Shown: one piece after another, positions 8,020 to 17,336 of the stretch
Layout of the letters: every line of letters begins with the position of its first letter
Position numbering within the stretch: position 1 is the stretch's first letter
Assembly: GCF_001677885.1 (NCBI RefSeq)
Contig: NZ_LOCQ01000045.1
Span: forward strand, 1 to 64,000
Reading direction: 5' to 3'
Source: Janthinobacterium psychrotolerans
GTDB taxonomy: Bacteria > Pseudomonadota > Gammaproteobacteria > Burkholderiales > Burkholderiaceae_D
DNA length: 64,000 bases
The notes under the pieces: generated by a model
Seen by the model: only the letters and a program-made list of their open reading frames with translations
Database searches by the model: none
Told to the model about the DNA's origin: nothing
Translations under genes and position numbers: made by a program

Positions 8020-9708
8020 ATGTACCACTACGATCAGTACGACCACCTTATCGTCAAAGAACGCATCGCGCAGTACCGCGACCAGGTTGCGCGCCGCCTT
8101 GCCAACGAATTGACGGAAGAGGAATTCATTCCACTGCGCCTGCAGAACGGCCTGTACATGCAGCGCCACGCCTACATGCTGCGCATCGCCGTGCCGTACG
8201 GCCTGCTGTCGTCGAAGCAGATGCGCATGTTTGCCCATATTGCGCGCAAATACGACCGCGGCTACGGCCACTTCACCACGCGCCAGAACATCCAGTTCAA
8301 CTGGGTCGAACTGGAGCAGACACCCGATATCCTGACCGACCTGGCGTCGGTGGAAATGCATGCGATCCAGACCTCCGGTAACTGTATCCGGAATACAACA
8401 TCGGACCCGTACGCCGGCGTGGCTGCCGATGAGATCATCGATCCGCGCCCCTATGCGGAAGTATTGCGCCAGTGGAGCACCTTCCATCCCGAGTTCATCG
8501 CCCTGCCGCGCAAGTTCAAGGTCGCCATCAATGGCGCCGAGCAGGACCGCGCCGCGATCGCCGTACATGATATCGGCCTGACCGCCGTGCGCAACGAAGC
8601 GGGCGAAGTGGGCTTCAAGGTGATGGCCGGCGGCGGCATGGGCCGCACGCCGATTTTGGGCAGCGTGGTGCGCGAATTCTTGCCATGGCAGCATCTGCTG
8701 ACCTACACGCAGGCCATCATGCGCGTGTACAACCTGCACGGCCGCCGCGACAACAAATACAAGGCGCGCATCAAGATTTTGCTGAAAGCCATCGGCGTGG
8801 AAGAATTCACGCGCCAGGTGGAAGCGGAATGGGTCGACCTGAAGGATGGTCCGGAAACCCTGACGGCCGAGGAAATGCAGCGCGTGGCGGACTTTTTCAA
8901 TCCGCCGGCCTACCTGGAATTGCCGGACCTCGATTACGCGCTTGAGCATGCCGACAACAAGGCCTACGCCAACTGGCTGCAGCGCAATGTGAAGCCGCAC
9001 CAGCGTCCAGGTTACGTGGCGGTGGTGCTGTCGCTGAAGAAAACCGGTGTGCCGCCGGGCGACGCGACGGCCGAGCAGATCGACTTCGTGGCTGACCTGG
9101 CCGACCGCTACAGCTTTGGCGAACTGCGCGTGACGCACGAGCAGAACCTGGTGCTGGCCGACGTGGAACAATCGAAACTGTTCAAGCTGTGGCAGGAAGC
9201 CAGGGCGCATGGCCTGGCGACGCCGAATATCGGCCTGCTGACCGACATGATCTGCTGCCCCGGCGGCGATTTCTGCTCGCTGGCCAACGCCAAGTCGCTG
9301 CCGATCGCCGCCGCGATTGCCGAGCGTTTCGACAATATCGACTTCCAGCACGATATCGGCGAAATTGAGCTCAATATTTCCGGCTGCATCAACGCCTGCG
9401 GCCACCATCACGTCGGCAGCATCGGCGTGCTCGGCGTCGACAAGGACGGCAGCGAATGGTACCAGGTGTCGATCGGCGGCGCGCAAGGCAACCATGCCGC
9501 CATCGGCAAGATCATCGGCCCCTCGTTCTCCGCCCTGCAGATGCCGGAAGTCATCGCCCGCCTGCTGCACGTGTATGTGCGCGAGCGCCATGAAGGCGAG
9601 CGCTTTGTCGACACGGCCCAGCGCCTGGGCTTGCCGCCCTTCAAGGAACATGTGTATGCAACGCCGATCACCGTCGGCAACCTGGTCGGAGAAGACGAAT
9701 ATGTTTGA
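8020..9708 (+). CDS. cysI: Assimilatory sulfite reductase (siroheme, [4Fe-4S]); nitrite/sulfite reductase family
   Basis: A 562-residue hemoprotein of the nitrite/sulfite reductase family, reducing sulfite to sulfide with six electrons. Cluster/siroheme ligands are visible as CCPGGDFC (412-419) and CINAC (456-460), the C-x5-C...C-x3-C pattern. Two ferredoxin-like repeats precede each half (for example RIAVPYGLLSSKQMRMF). Its position directly before DUF934 and cysH indicates sulfite, not nitrite, as substrate. No cysJ flavoprotein is nearby, so the electron donor is probably ferredoxin or encoded elsewhere. Its siroheme needs the cobA product at the end of the run. Confidence 0.92.
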   Translation: MYHYDQYDHLIVKERIAQYRDQVARRLANELTEEEFIPLRLQNGLYMQRHAYMLRIAVPYGLLSSKQMRMFAHIARKYDRGYGHFTTRQNIQFNWVELEQTPDILTDLASVEMHAIQTSGNCIRNTTSDPYAGVAADEIIDPRPYAEVLRQWSTFHPEFIALPRKFKVAINGAEQDRAAIAVHDIGLTAVRNEAGEVGFKVMAGGGMGRTPILGSVVREFLPWQHLLTYTQAIMRVYNLHGRRDNKYKARIKILLKAIGVEEFTRQVEAEWVDLKDGPETLTAEEMQRVADFFNPPAYLELPDLDYALEHADNKAYANWLQRNVKPHQRPGYVAVVLSLKKTGVPPGDATAEQIDFVADLADRYSFGELRVTHEQNLVLADVEQSKLFKLWQEARAHGLATPNIGLLTDMICCPGGDFCSLANAKSLPIAAAIAERFDNIDFQHDIGEIELNISGCINACGHHHVGSIGVLGVDKDGSEWYQVSIGGAQGNHAAIGKIIGPSFSALQMPEVIARLLHVYVRERHEGERFVDTAQRLGLPPFKEHVYATPITVGNLVGEDEYV

Positions 9709-10261
9709 AGTACGCGAAGAAATCATCAAGAACGCCGCCGTCGTGCCCAATAGCTGGGGCCTGCTGCGCCTGGACGAGGGCGACACGCCGGAGTCCGTGG
9801 TCGTGCCTGAAGGCAAGGCCATCGTGCCGCTGGCCGTGTGGCAAGCCCAGCGAGAGAGTCTGGCCGCGCGCCTGCCGCACATTGGCGTCTGGCTGGCCGG
9901 CGACGAGCGCCCGGAGGAGCTGGCCGACGTGATAGCACAGCTGCCAGTGATCGCCATCGACTTTCCGAAGTTCACCGATGGCCGCGGCTATTCGATCGCC
10001 TTCAATCTGCGCGCCCGCCTCGGCTACAAAGGCGAATTGCGCGCCATCGGCGACGTGCTGCGCGATCAATTGTTCTCGATGCACCGGGTCGGCTTCGACG
10101 CGTATGCGACGCGTCCGGACCGCAGCATCCATGACGCGCTGAAAGGTTTATCTGTGTTTTCGGAAACCTACCAGGCCTCGTGGGACCAGAAGTCGCCGCT
10201 GTTCCGCCGCCACCACCGCGAGGGCCAGAATCCCGACCTCGACAACGCGGCCGGTATCTGA
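9701..10261 (+). CDS. DUF934 protein, sulfite-reductase-associated
   Basis: A 186-residue protein of family DUF934, which in proteobacteria is found almost always between cysI and cysH and is presumed to help sulfite reduction; its biochemistry is not established. The core FPKFTDGRGYSIAFNLRARL is the family signature. Its ATG overlaps the end of cysI by 8 bp (site GGAGAAGACGAAT upstream), so the two are translationally coupled. Soluble, no signal peptide. Confidence 0.9.
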   Translation: MFEVREEIIKNAAVVPNSWGLLRLDEGDTPESVVVPEGKAIVPLAVWQAQRESLAARLPHIGVWLAGDERPEELADVIAQLPVIAIDFPKFTDGRGYSIAFNLRARLGYKGELRAIGDVLRDQLFSMHRVGFDAYATRPDRSIHDALKGLSVFSETYQASWDQKSPLFRRHHREGQNPDLDNAAGI

Positions 10262-10275
10262 ACAAAGGCTACGAC

Positions 10276-10992
10276 ATGAGCGACCTTTCTACTTTAGTCA
10301 CCGCCACCCTACAAACGCTGGCACGGATCGCGGCGGATTTTTCGCCGGCCGTGTTCGCGTCCAGCCTGGCAGCCGAAGACATGGTGCTGACCGACATGAT
10401 CCTCAAAGCGAAGCTGCCGATCGGCATCTTTTCGCTGGAAACCGGCCGCCTGCACCAGGAAACCCTGGCCGTACTGGGCAAGATCAAGCAGCGCTACGGC
10501 CATGACGTCACCCTGTACCGCCCACAGCCTGAAGCGGTGGCGCAGTATGTGGAACAGAACGGCCTGAACGCGTTTTACAACAGCGTCGAGATGCGCCGCG
10601 AATGCTGCCGCATCCGCAAGGTCGAGCCCCTGGGCCGCGCCCTGGCCGGCAACAAGGCCTGGGTCACGGGCCAGCGCCGCGCCCAGTCGACCACGCGCGC
10701 CGAACTGCATGTGCAGGAAGAGGACACGGCGCACGCGATGACCAAATTCAATCCGCTGGCGGACTGGTCGGAAGAGGACGTCTGGGCGTATATCCGCGCC
10801 AACGACGTGCCCTACAACGCGCTGCATGACCAGGGTTATCCGTCGATTGGCTGCGAACCGTGCACGCGCGCCGTGCAACCGGGCGAAGACGTGCGTGCCG
10901 GACGCTGGTGGTGGGAAAACCCCGACTCCAAGGAATGCGGCCTGCACATGGTGGACGGCAAGTTGATCCGCATTAAATCCGTGGCCGCCTGA
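10276..10992 (+). CDS. cysH: Assimilatory adenylylsulfate (APS) reductase, [4Fe-4S] type
   Basis: A 238-residue reductase converting APS to sulfite and AMP. It has the two cysteine pairs that ligate a [4Fe-4S] cluster, CC at 110-111 and C193-x2-C196 (GCEPCTRAV), marking the APS-using rather than PAPS-using form, and the C-terminal catalytic cysteine (KECGLH, Cys221). This fits the absence of cysC (APS kinase) from the cluster. The start MSDLSTL at 10276 follows the DUF934 stop by 14 nt; the frame is open upstream but that part is DUF934 coding sequence. Confidence 0.93.
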   Translation: MSDLSTLVTATLQTLARIAADFSPAVFASSLAAEDMVLTDMILKAKLPIGIFSLETGRLHQETLAVLGKIKQRYGHDVTLYRPQPEAVAQYVEQNGLNAFYNSVEMRRECCRIRKVEPLGRALAGNKAWVTGQRRAQSTTRAELHVQEEDTAHAMTKFNPLADWSEEDVWAYIRANDVPYNALHDQGYPSIGCEPCTRAVQPGEDVRAGRWWWENPDSKECGLHMVDGKLIRIKSVAA

Positions 10993-11024
10993 ACAAGCTA
11001 ACAGAGAACAAGAAAGCATCCAAT

Positions 11025-11936
11025 ATGAGCAATATTCTGAACCAGCGCCACCTCGACAGTCTTGAGTCGGAAGCCATCCATATCATGCGCGAAGTGGCGG
11101 CCGAATCGGCCAATCCCGCGCTGCTGTTTTCGGGCGGCAAGGATTCCGTCGTCCTGCTGCGTTTGGCCGAAAAAGCCTTTCGCCCGGGCAAGTTCCCATT
11201 TCCCCTCGTGCATATCGACACCGGCCATAATTTCCCGGAAGTCATCACTTTCCGCGACAAGAAAGTGGCGGAACTGGGCGAGCGCCTGATCGTCGGCTCG
11301 GTGGAGGATTCCATCAAACGCGGCACGGTGCGCCTGCGCAACCCGGCCACCGACTCGCGCAATGCGGCGCAGGCCGTGACCCTGCTCGAAACCATCGCCG
11401 AGCACAAGTTTGACGCCTGCATCGGCGGCGCGCGCCGCGACGAGGAGAAAGCCCGCGCCAAGGAACGCATCTTCTCGTTCCGCGACGAATTCGGCGCCTG
11501 GGACCCGAAAGCCCAGCGCCCGGAACTGTGGGACCTGTATAACACCCGCGTGCACCCCGGCGAAAACATGCGCGTGTTTCCGATCTCGAACTGGACCGAA
11601 CTGGACGTGTGGCAATATATCGCCCGCGAAAAACTGGAACTGCCGCCGATCTACTTCGCGCACGAGCGCCAGGTGATCCCGCGCAATGGCCTCTTGGTGC
11701 CGCTGACCGATCTGACGCCGCCGCGCGATGGCGAAACGGTGGAAACGCAGGTGGTGCGCTTCCGTACCGTCGGCGATATCTCGTGCACCTGCCCCGTATC
11801 GTCCGATGCGGCCACGGTCGACGCCATCATCGCCGAAACGGCAATCACGCAAATCACGGAACGTGGTGCTACCCGCATGGATGACCAGACCTCCGAAGCC
11901 TCGATGGAAAAACGCAAGAAAGCAGGGTATTTCTAA
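11025..11936 (+). CDS. cysD: Sulfate adenylyltransferase subunit 2
   Basis: A 303-residue PP-loop subunit of ATP sulfurylase, which makes APS from sulfate and ATP. The PP-loop SGGKDS is at 36-41, and family blocks HIDTGHNFPEVI, GARRDEEKARAKER and a C-terminal KRKKAGYF are present. It acts with CysN, whose ATG overlaps its stop by one base (TAATG). Confidence 0.95.
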   Translation: MSNILNQRHLDSLESEAIHIMREVAAESANPALLFSGGKDSVVLLRLAEKAFRPGKFPFPLVHIDTGHNFPEVITFRDKKVAELGERLIVGSVEDSIKRGTVRLRNPATDSRNAAQAVTLLETIAEHKFDACIGGARRDEEKARAKERIFSFRDEFGAWDPKAQRPELWDLYNTRVHPGENMRVFPISNWTELDVWQYIAREKLELPPIYFAHERQVIPRNGLLVPLTDLTPPRDGETVETQVVRFRTVGDISCTCPVSSDAATVDAIIAETAITQITERGATRMDDQTSEASMEKRKKAGYF

Positions 11937-13255
11937 TGAACGCAGCAGTGTTGAACACCACTACCAATGACAGCCTGGAGCGCGGCATGCTGCGCTTTAT
12001 CACGGCCGGTTCCGTCGATGACGGCAAAAGCACGCTGATTGGCCGTCTGCTGTTCGACAGCAAAGGCATCTTTGCCGACCAGCTCGACGCCATGTCGCGC
12101 TCCAAGCACAAGCGCACCGTCGGCGACACGGTCGACCTGTCACTGCTGACGGACGGCCTGGAAGCCGAACGCGAGCAAGGTATCACGATCGACGTGGCCT
12201 ACCGCTATTTCGCCACGCCGAAGCGCAAGTTCATCATCGCCGACACGCCGGGCCACGAGCAGTACACGCGCAATATGGTCACCGGCGCCTCGACCGCCGA
12301 CGCCGTCATCATCCTGATCGACGTGTCGAAGGTCAAACTGGGCGACGACGGCAGCGTGGAATTGCTGATCCAGACCAAGCGCCATTCGACCATTGCCCAC
12401 CTGCTGCAGATCGAGCACGTGGTGGTGGCCGTCAACAAGATGGACCTGGTCGATTACGATGAAACGGTGTACAACCGCATCGTCGCCGCCTACCGCGAGT
12501 TCGCCCAGTCGCTGGGTTTGAAGGACATCACGCCGATTCCCTTGTCGGCCCTGACCGGCGACAACGTCGTCGAGCGCGGCGACAAGCTGGGCTGGTACAG
12601 CGGCCCGACCCTGATCGAGCTGCTCGAATCGCTGTCTGTCTACGACGCATCGCACGACGCGCCGTTCCGTTTCCCGGTGCAGCTGGTGGCGCGCCACAAC
12701 GGCCACGAAGCGAACGACTTCCGCGGCTACATGGGCCGCATCGAAGCGGGCAAGGTCAGCGTCGGCGACACGCTGGTGGTGCAGCCATCGGGCCAGAGCG
12801 CCACCGTCAAGGAGATCGTCACCCTCGACGGCTCGCTGCAAAGCGCCGTGGTGGGCCAGTCGGTGACATTGCTGCTCAATGAATACCTCGACATATCGCG
12901 CGGCGACCTGCTGGCCGGCAGCGACCGTCCTGCCAGCCTGCTGAAACAGGTGGTGGCCGATGTGTGCTGGCTGTCCGAGGACGCGCTGGACCTGCGCCGC
13001 AAATACTGGATCAAGCACGGCACGCGCCAGACGGCCGCCAAGGTAACGGCGATCGACTCCATCCTCGACATCAACACGCAAGAGCGCCATCCGGCCGAAG
13101 GCCTGAAGCTGAACGATATCGCGCGCATCAGCCTGAACGTGCAGCAGGCGCTGGCGGCCGACGCTTACGCCGATATCCGCGCCACCGGTGCGTTTATCCT
13201 GATCGATGAAGTGACCCACCAGACTGTCGCCGCGGGCATGATCCGCTTCGACTGA
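11936..13255 (+). CDS. cysN: Sulfate adenylyltransferase subunit 1 (GTPase)
   Basis: A 439-residue EF-Tu-like GTPase that couples GTP hydrolysis to APS synthesis by CysD. G1 is GSVDDGKS (25-32), G3 DTPGHEQY, G4 NKMD, followed by two beta-barrel domains. The protein ends after the barrels, so there is no fused APS kinase (CysC), consistent with direct APS reduction by CysH. One-base overlap with cysD. Confidence 0.95.
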   Translation: MNAAVLNTTTNDSLERGMLRFITAGSVDDGKSTLIGRLLFDSKGIFADQLDAMSRSKHKRTVGDTVDLSLLTDGLEAEREQGITIDVAYRYFATPKRKFIIADTPGHEQYTRNMVTGASTADAVIILIDVSKVKLGDDGSVELLIQTKRHSTIAHLLQIEHVVVAVNKMDLVDYDETVYNRIVAAYREFAQSLGLKDITPIPLSALTGDNVVERGDKLGWYSGPTLIELLESLSVYDASHDAPFRFPVQLVARHNGHEANDFRGYMGRIEAGKVSVGDTLVVQPSGQSATVKEIVTLDGSLQSAVVGQSVTLLLNEYLDISRGDLLAGSDRPASLLKQVVADVCWLSEDALDLRRKYWIKHGTRQTAAKVTAIDSILDINTQERHPAEGLKLNDIARISLNVQQALAADAYADIRATGAFILIDEVTHQTVAAGMIRFD

Positions 13256-13268
13256 GGAAGGCTACAGC

Positions 13269-14033
13269 ATGAATCACTCCACATCCCTGCCCGGCAAGGT
13301 CTATCTGATCGGCGCCGGCCCCGGTGCGCAGGACCTGATGACCTTGCGCGGCGCGCGTTTGCTGGCGCAGGCCGGCGTGGTGCTGCACGACGCGCTCGTC
13401 ACGCCAGAGATGCTGGAACTGTGTCCGCAGGCCGTCAAAATCCTGGTCGGCAAGCGCTGCGGCCAGTTGTCGACAGCGCAGGCCTTCATCAACAAGCAGC
13501 TGGTCGACCAGGCGCGCAAGCACGCCGTGGTGGTAAGGCTGAAAGGCGGCGACCCGATGCTGTTCGGCCGCGCCGATGAAGAACTGCGCGCGCTCGAAGA
13601 AGCCGGCATCGCGGTGGAAGTGGTGCCCGGCATTACCACCGCGCTGGCCGCCGCAGCGGCCACGCAGCAGCCGTTGACCAAGCGCGGCGTATCGCGCAGC
13701 GTGGCCTTTTTCACCTCCAGCACGGCGCCCGGCGAAACCGAGCAAACGGCGGTGCCCGACTGTGACACCCTGGTGCAGTACATGGGTGGACGCGAGGCGA
13801 TGGCCACCGCCGGGCGCCTGCTGGCGCAAGGCTGGCGCGCCGGCACGCCGGTGGTGGTGATCGAAAACTGCAGCCGGCCGGAACAGCGCATCGTGCGCCT
13901 GCCGCTGTCGCAACTGGCACTGGGCCTGGGCGACAAGCAAGGCCCGGTGCTGGTGATGATCGGCGAGGCGATGGCCATGCGCATGCAGCAGGCCCCCGAT
14001 GCGCTCATCGCACCCCTGGCGCGCCGGGCCTGA
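13269..14033 (+). CDS. cobA: Uroporphyrinogen-III C-methyltransferase (SUMT)
   Basis: A 254-residue tetrapyrrole methylase that methylates uroporphyrinogen III twice to precorrin-2, the branch point to siroheme. The family SAM-binding start (VYLIGAGPGAQDLMTLRGARL), the motif VVRLKGGDPMLFGRADEE and VVPGITTALAAAA are present. It lacks the N-terminal dehydrogenase/ferrochelatase half of CysG, so oxidation and iron insertion need other proteins; a CbiX-type chelatase lies ~1.7 kb away on the other strand. Last gene of the sulfur run. A T-run (14041-14046) follows a weak GC-rich stem and may terminate transcription. Confidence 0.93.
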   Translation: MNHSTSLPGKVYLIGAGPGAQDLMTLRGARLLAQAGVVLHDALVTPEMLELCPQAVKILVGKRCGQLSTAQAFINKQLVDQARKHAVVVRLKGGDPMLFGRADEELRALEEAGIAVEVVPGITTALAAAAATQQPLTKRGVSRSVAFFTSSTAPGETEQTAVPDCDTLVQYMGGREAMATAGRLLAQGWRAGTPVVVIENCSRPEQRIVRLPLSQLALGLGDKQGPVLVMIGEAMAMRMQQAPDALIAPLARRA

Positions 14034-14148
14034 GGCGGCTTTTTTTACCGACTGCAAAGTCAGTAACTATTGTGCATTGCTGAAACATGGTAGGATGCTC
14101 GCGCTGCAATATCGCGCAGTCCGAGCATTCAACCACCGCCAAGCACCC

Positions 14149-14796
14149 ATGAATTTCACCTCTCTGCGCGCAGCGCCGCATACTCTGATCCGCAGCAATG
14201 GCGGCCTGTTTGCCTTGATGCTGCTGGTCACTGCAGGACAGATCGGCCTGTGGCTGCTCTTTCCCGCCATCGACAATGAAAACCATCTGCTCGAATGCCT
14301 GCAGGCGCTGTTCCTGGCGCTGGCCTGTGCCGTGCACGGACAAAAGGCGTGGACCGAACCGGACCGCGACTCGCTGCGTTTCCTGATCCATGCCGGCCTG
14401 TCGGCGCTGATGTTCGGCTTCCTGCTGCGCGAGCTGGAAATTCGCGAAATGGGCCAGTCGTCTGCGTGGAACGTGCTGGAAAAAACCCTGCGCGTGCTGG
14501 AACTGCTGGTGCTGCTGCGCCTGCTGGTGTTTTTCGTGCCGCGCGCGCGCGCCGTGTTTGCCAACGTGCGCGCCATCTTCGGCATGCGCGTGACCATCAT
14601 CACCTTGATCGGCGGCCTGTTCATGGTGGCCGGCTGGCCGTTCGACAAAAAGGTCATTCATGCGCTGCCGGAGATGGTCTCGGAGCTGATGGAAGAAGTC
14701 CTGGAACTGGACGGCTATCTGCTGCTGTTCCTGGCCGCCCTGGCCGACACCGGCGCCGCTGCGCGCATCAAGCTGCGTCGGCCAAAGGCGCGCTGA
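14149..14796 (+). CDS. Uncharacterised multi-pass membrane protein
   Basis: A 215-residue protein with five or six hydrophobic segments (for example FALMLLVTAGQIGLWLLF, AGLSALMFGFLL, LELLVLLRLLVFF, TIITLIGGLFMVAGW) and a basic C-terminus. I do not recognise the family. ATG 14149 is chosen because the preceding 50 open codons look unlike membrane sequence and span the gap after cobA. Its 3' end overlaps the 3' end of the Stealth gene on the opposite strand by 29 bp, so the two transcripts are complementary at their ends. Confidence 0.7.
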   Translation: MNFTSLRAAPHTLIRSNGGLFALMLLVTAGQIGLWLLFPAIDNENHLLECLQALFLALACAVHGQKAWTEPDRDSLRFLIHAGLSALMFGFLLRELEIREMGQSSAWNVLEKTLRVLELLVLLRLLVFFVPRARAVFANVRAIFGMRVTIITLIGGLFMVAGWPFDKKVIHALPEMVSELMEEVLELDGYLLLFLAALADTGAAARIKLRRPKAR

Positions 14797-15769
14797 CATC
14801 CATTTCAAAGCGCGACGGCTGCGGCAGCAACTGCTCCAGCGTCGCCGCCACCCGCGCCAGGCGCGGATCATCGTCGTCCGCCTCGTCGCAGGTATCGTTA
14901 ATACAGAAAAACGGCAAGCTGCCGAACTGCGCGCGCAACTGCGCCAGGCGCGCCGGCGCATCGACGTCGCCGCTGGCGACATGCAGCGGGTCGAGCACCT
15001 CGCTGCGCGCCAGGCCCTGCTCCACCATCCAGCGCGGCACCAGGTCGGGCAGCAGCGCCGGCGCGCGCCAGGAACGAAACACGGTCGAACGCACCTGCGC
15101 GAACAGTGCGGGCGCCTGCCGCTCGAGCTCGCGCATGGCGCTGACCAGCATCGGCCGCGGCGCATGCGCGTACAAGCGCGGCTCGTGGCGGTAGCCGGGA
15201 TCGCGCGCCGCCAGCCAGTCGCGCGACAGCACGGCGCAGTTGACGGGTGCGGCCATGTCAAAGCGCGCCTGCGCCGGCAACTCGACCGGGGCCGCCTCCA
15301 GGCATACGCGCAAACGCTCGCCAAACCAGTGGGCGGCGTCGAACGGCGCCCCCAGGAACACATCGTCGTTGAAATACAGGAAGCGCTGGGCCAGGCCCGG
15401 GATATGGTGCAGGTACGATTCGATATGCGCCGAGTCGAACACCGGCAAGGCGGACGCCGGCATCAGCTGGCCGTGATCGATCACGGTCAGGCCGGCACCG
15501 GCGCGCAACCACGATGGCGCTTGCCGGTCGGTCACCAGGTAGATATGGCCATGCCCGGGAAAGTAGCGTTCGAGCGCACGCAGGTTGTAGCGCAGCTCGC
15601 CGTTGTCGCGGTAGCGGCCCGCCACATTGCCGTGCAGCGCCAGCTGGCCGGGGTGCTGTATCGCCCACTGCGCATAGGCGGCGCGGTGGCGCGCGCGCCA
15701 GGCCGGGTCCTGCCCGTCCACCCACAGGTAGACGATATCGACCGGCCCGATATCGACCGGAGCGTTCAC
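14768..15769 (-). CDS. Stealth-family sugar-phosphate transferase (capsule/EPS phosphotransferase)
   Basis: A 333-residue protein with the conserved regions of the Stealth family: CR1 DIVYLWVDGQDPAW (11-24), CR2 RYRDNGELRYNLRAL through HIYLVTDRQAPSWL to FLYFNDDVFLG, and a C-terminal FCINDTCDE (CR4-like). Stealth enzymes transfer hexose-1-phosphate and build phosphodiester-linked capsular polymers; the acidic NDD is the likely metal site. No signal peptide. Its ATG overlaps the cbiX stop by 4 bp (ATGA), making it the last gene of the lptF-lptG-cbiX run. The acceptor is unknown; the neighbours suggest a surface glycan. Confidence 0.85.
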   Translation of the reverse strand: MNAPVDIGPVDIVYLWVDGQDPAWRARHRAAYAQWAIQHPGQLALHGNVAGRYRDNGELRYNLRALERYFPGHGHIYLVTDRQAPSWLRAGAGLTVIDHGQLMPASALPVFDSAHIESYLHHIPGLAQRFLYFNDDVFLGAPFDAAHWFGERLRVCLEAAPVELPAQARFDMAAPVNCAVLSRDWLAARDPGYRHEPRLYAHAPRPMLVSAMRELERQAPALFAQVRSTVFRSWRAPALLPDLVPRWMVEQGLARSEVLDPLHVASGDVDAPARLAQLRAQFGSLPFFCINDTCDEADDDDPRLARVAATLEQLLPQPSRFEMDVSAPLADAA

Positions 15770-16167
15770 GCCTGGCCGGGGGCGGCCACGCAGTAGTCGG
15801 CGATCGCCGCCAGCACGCTGGCGTTTTCACCGACGGCTTCGACCACTTTCAGGCGCAGTTGCGGATGCGCCTGGCGCAGTTCCTCGACCAGCAGCGGCAG
15901 GTCGCGCAGCACATGGCCGCCCTGTCCCAGGAACACCGGCACCACGGTGGCGTCGAGAACAAAGCCATCGGGCAGGTCGGCCAGCAAGGACGGAATCAAT
16001 TCCGGCAGGCGCGGCGTCATCAGTTCAAGAAACGCCAGGTGCACGGCAACGCCGGGCATGCGCGACTGGGTCAGGTCACGCAGGCGTTCGAACGGCGCGG
16101 CCCAGGAAGCGGCGCGCGCGCCGTGGGCGAACAGGATCAGGACTTGCCGGGTAGTTGTATTGTTCAT
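15766..16167 (-). CDS. cbiX: CbiX/SirB-type sirohydrochlorin chelatase-like protein
   Basis: A 133-residue, single-domain class II chelatase. The two metal-inserting histidines are visible: His15 in LFAHGARA and His85 in GQGGHVLRDLP. Short CbiX proteins act as dimers and insert cobalt, or iron/nickel, into sirohydrochlorin. cobA, which makes the precursor of that substrate, lies about 1.7 kb away on the other strand, so siroheme ferrochelatase is plausible, but the metal cannot be told. The start is ATG 16167, which overlaps the lptG stop as TGATG; the frame stays open into lptG but that is antiframe sequence. Confidence 0.85.
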   Translation of the reverse strand: MNNTTTRQVLILFAHGARAASWAAPFERLRDLTQSRMPGVAVHLAFLELMTPRLPELIPSLLADLPDGFVLDATVVPVFLGQGGHVLRDLPLLVEELRQAHPQLRLKVVEAVGENASVLAAIADYCVAAPGQA

Positions 16168-17336
16168 CAGTGTCGCTCCACCCACCACAGCATCACCAGC
16201 GCCGCCAGCAGATACAGCACGCTGGGCGCGGCAGCAGTCAACAGGGCGGGCCAGGTGCTGAGCAGGCCAAGGTGGGAAAACAGGGTATTGACCAGCATGA
16301 AGCTCACGCCGATCATGATGCCGATAAAAATCTTCAGGCTCACGCCGCCGCTGCGCGTATGCATGTAGGCGAACGGCAGCGCCAGCGCCATCAGCACGAA
16401 AATGGCCAGCGGATCGATCAGCTTTTTCCAGAAGGCGATGCGGAAGCGCTCCGTCTCCTGCTTGTTTTCGGCCAGGTGGCGCGTGTAGACGGCCAGTTCG
16501 CTGGCCGACATGCGCTCCGGGTCCGAGGCCGACACCGTCAGGATCTTCGGCGTCACTTCCGACACCATGTCCTTGGTCGCGCTTTTCACGGTGCGTACCA
16601 GGCTCGTTTCCTGGCCATAGTAGTTTTCCAGCTTGGGTTCGTAGCCGGGCTTGGCGGCGGCGCTGTTGGAAAACGATGTCTCCGTCACGTCCGACAAGCG
16701 CCATACATTATTGCCCTGGTAAGTCGCGCTGGCCGCCACCGTCAGGCTGCGCAGGCGCATGCTGGTGTCGAACTCGTACAGCTTGACGTTTTTCAGCTGG
16801 CCATCGGGCCGCGCTTCGCCGACATTGAAAAAGCGCGAACCGGTGACGGTGCCGCTCAGGCCATCGCTCTTGATCATGTCCTTGGTCCACAGGCCCGAGC
16901 GGAACTCGCTCGACACCGACGTGCCGCGCGAGGTGAGCTTCAGGCGCTCGGCCAGCGGTTCGGTGTAGGGCGTGATGAATTCGCCGAACAGAAAGGTGAT
17001 GGCGACAAACACCACGCCGATGCGCAGCAAAAAGCCGGCCGCCATGCCGGTCGACATGCTCGACGCGCGCATGATGGTGAACTCGGAGCTGGCCGCGAAC
17101 TGCGCCATCGTGTAGATGGTGCCGATCAGCGCGGCGATCGGCATGACTTCATACACGTGGCCCGGCACCAGCACCAGCACATAGAAGAACGCGTACTGGA
17201 TGGTATAGCCGTTGCGGCCCACCTTGGGCAGCTCGCCCGTCAGGTCGATGAACGCCTGCAGCGCCAGGAAGGCGAGCAGCACGAAGAATACGGCCTGGAA
17301 TATCGAGACGGCAAAATAGCGCTGCAGAATCTTCAT
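16167..17336 (-). CDS. lptG: LPS export ABC transporter permease LptG
   Basis: A 389-residue inner-membrane permease of the LptB2FG transporter that extracts lipopolysaccharide and hands it to LptC. N-terminal pair of transmembrane segments (FQAVFFVLLAFLALQAF; FFYVLVLVPGHVYEVMPIAALIG), a coupling region, a large periplasmic beta-jellyroll domain, and C-terminal membrane segments. It overlaps lptF upstream by 4 bp and cbiX downstream by 1 bp, showing tight coupling. Confidence 0.94.
   Translation of the reverse strand: MKILQRYFAVSIFQAVFFVLLAFLALQAFIDLTGELPKVGRNGYTIQYAFFYVLVLVPGHVYEVMPIAALIGTIYTMAQFAASSEFTIMRASSMSTGMAAGFLLRIGVVFVAITFLFGEFITPYTEPLAERLKLTSRGTSVSSEFRSGLWTKDMIKSDGLSGTVTGSRFFNVGEARPDGQLKNVKLYEFDTSMRLRSLTVAASATYQGNNVWRLSDVTETSFSNSAAAKPGYEPKLENYYGQETSLVRTVKSATKDMVSEVTPKILTVSASDPERMSASELAVYTRHLAENKQETERFRIAFWKKLIDPLAIFVLMALALPFAYMHTRSGGVSLKIFIGIMIGVSFMLVNTLFSHLGLLSTWPALLTAAAPSVLYLLAALVMLWWVERH

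Noticed and set aside
8008..9975. Long open frame antisense to cysI
   Set aside because: Mirror frame of a highly conserved gene; His/Gln/Val-rich translation without a motif.
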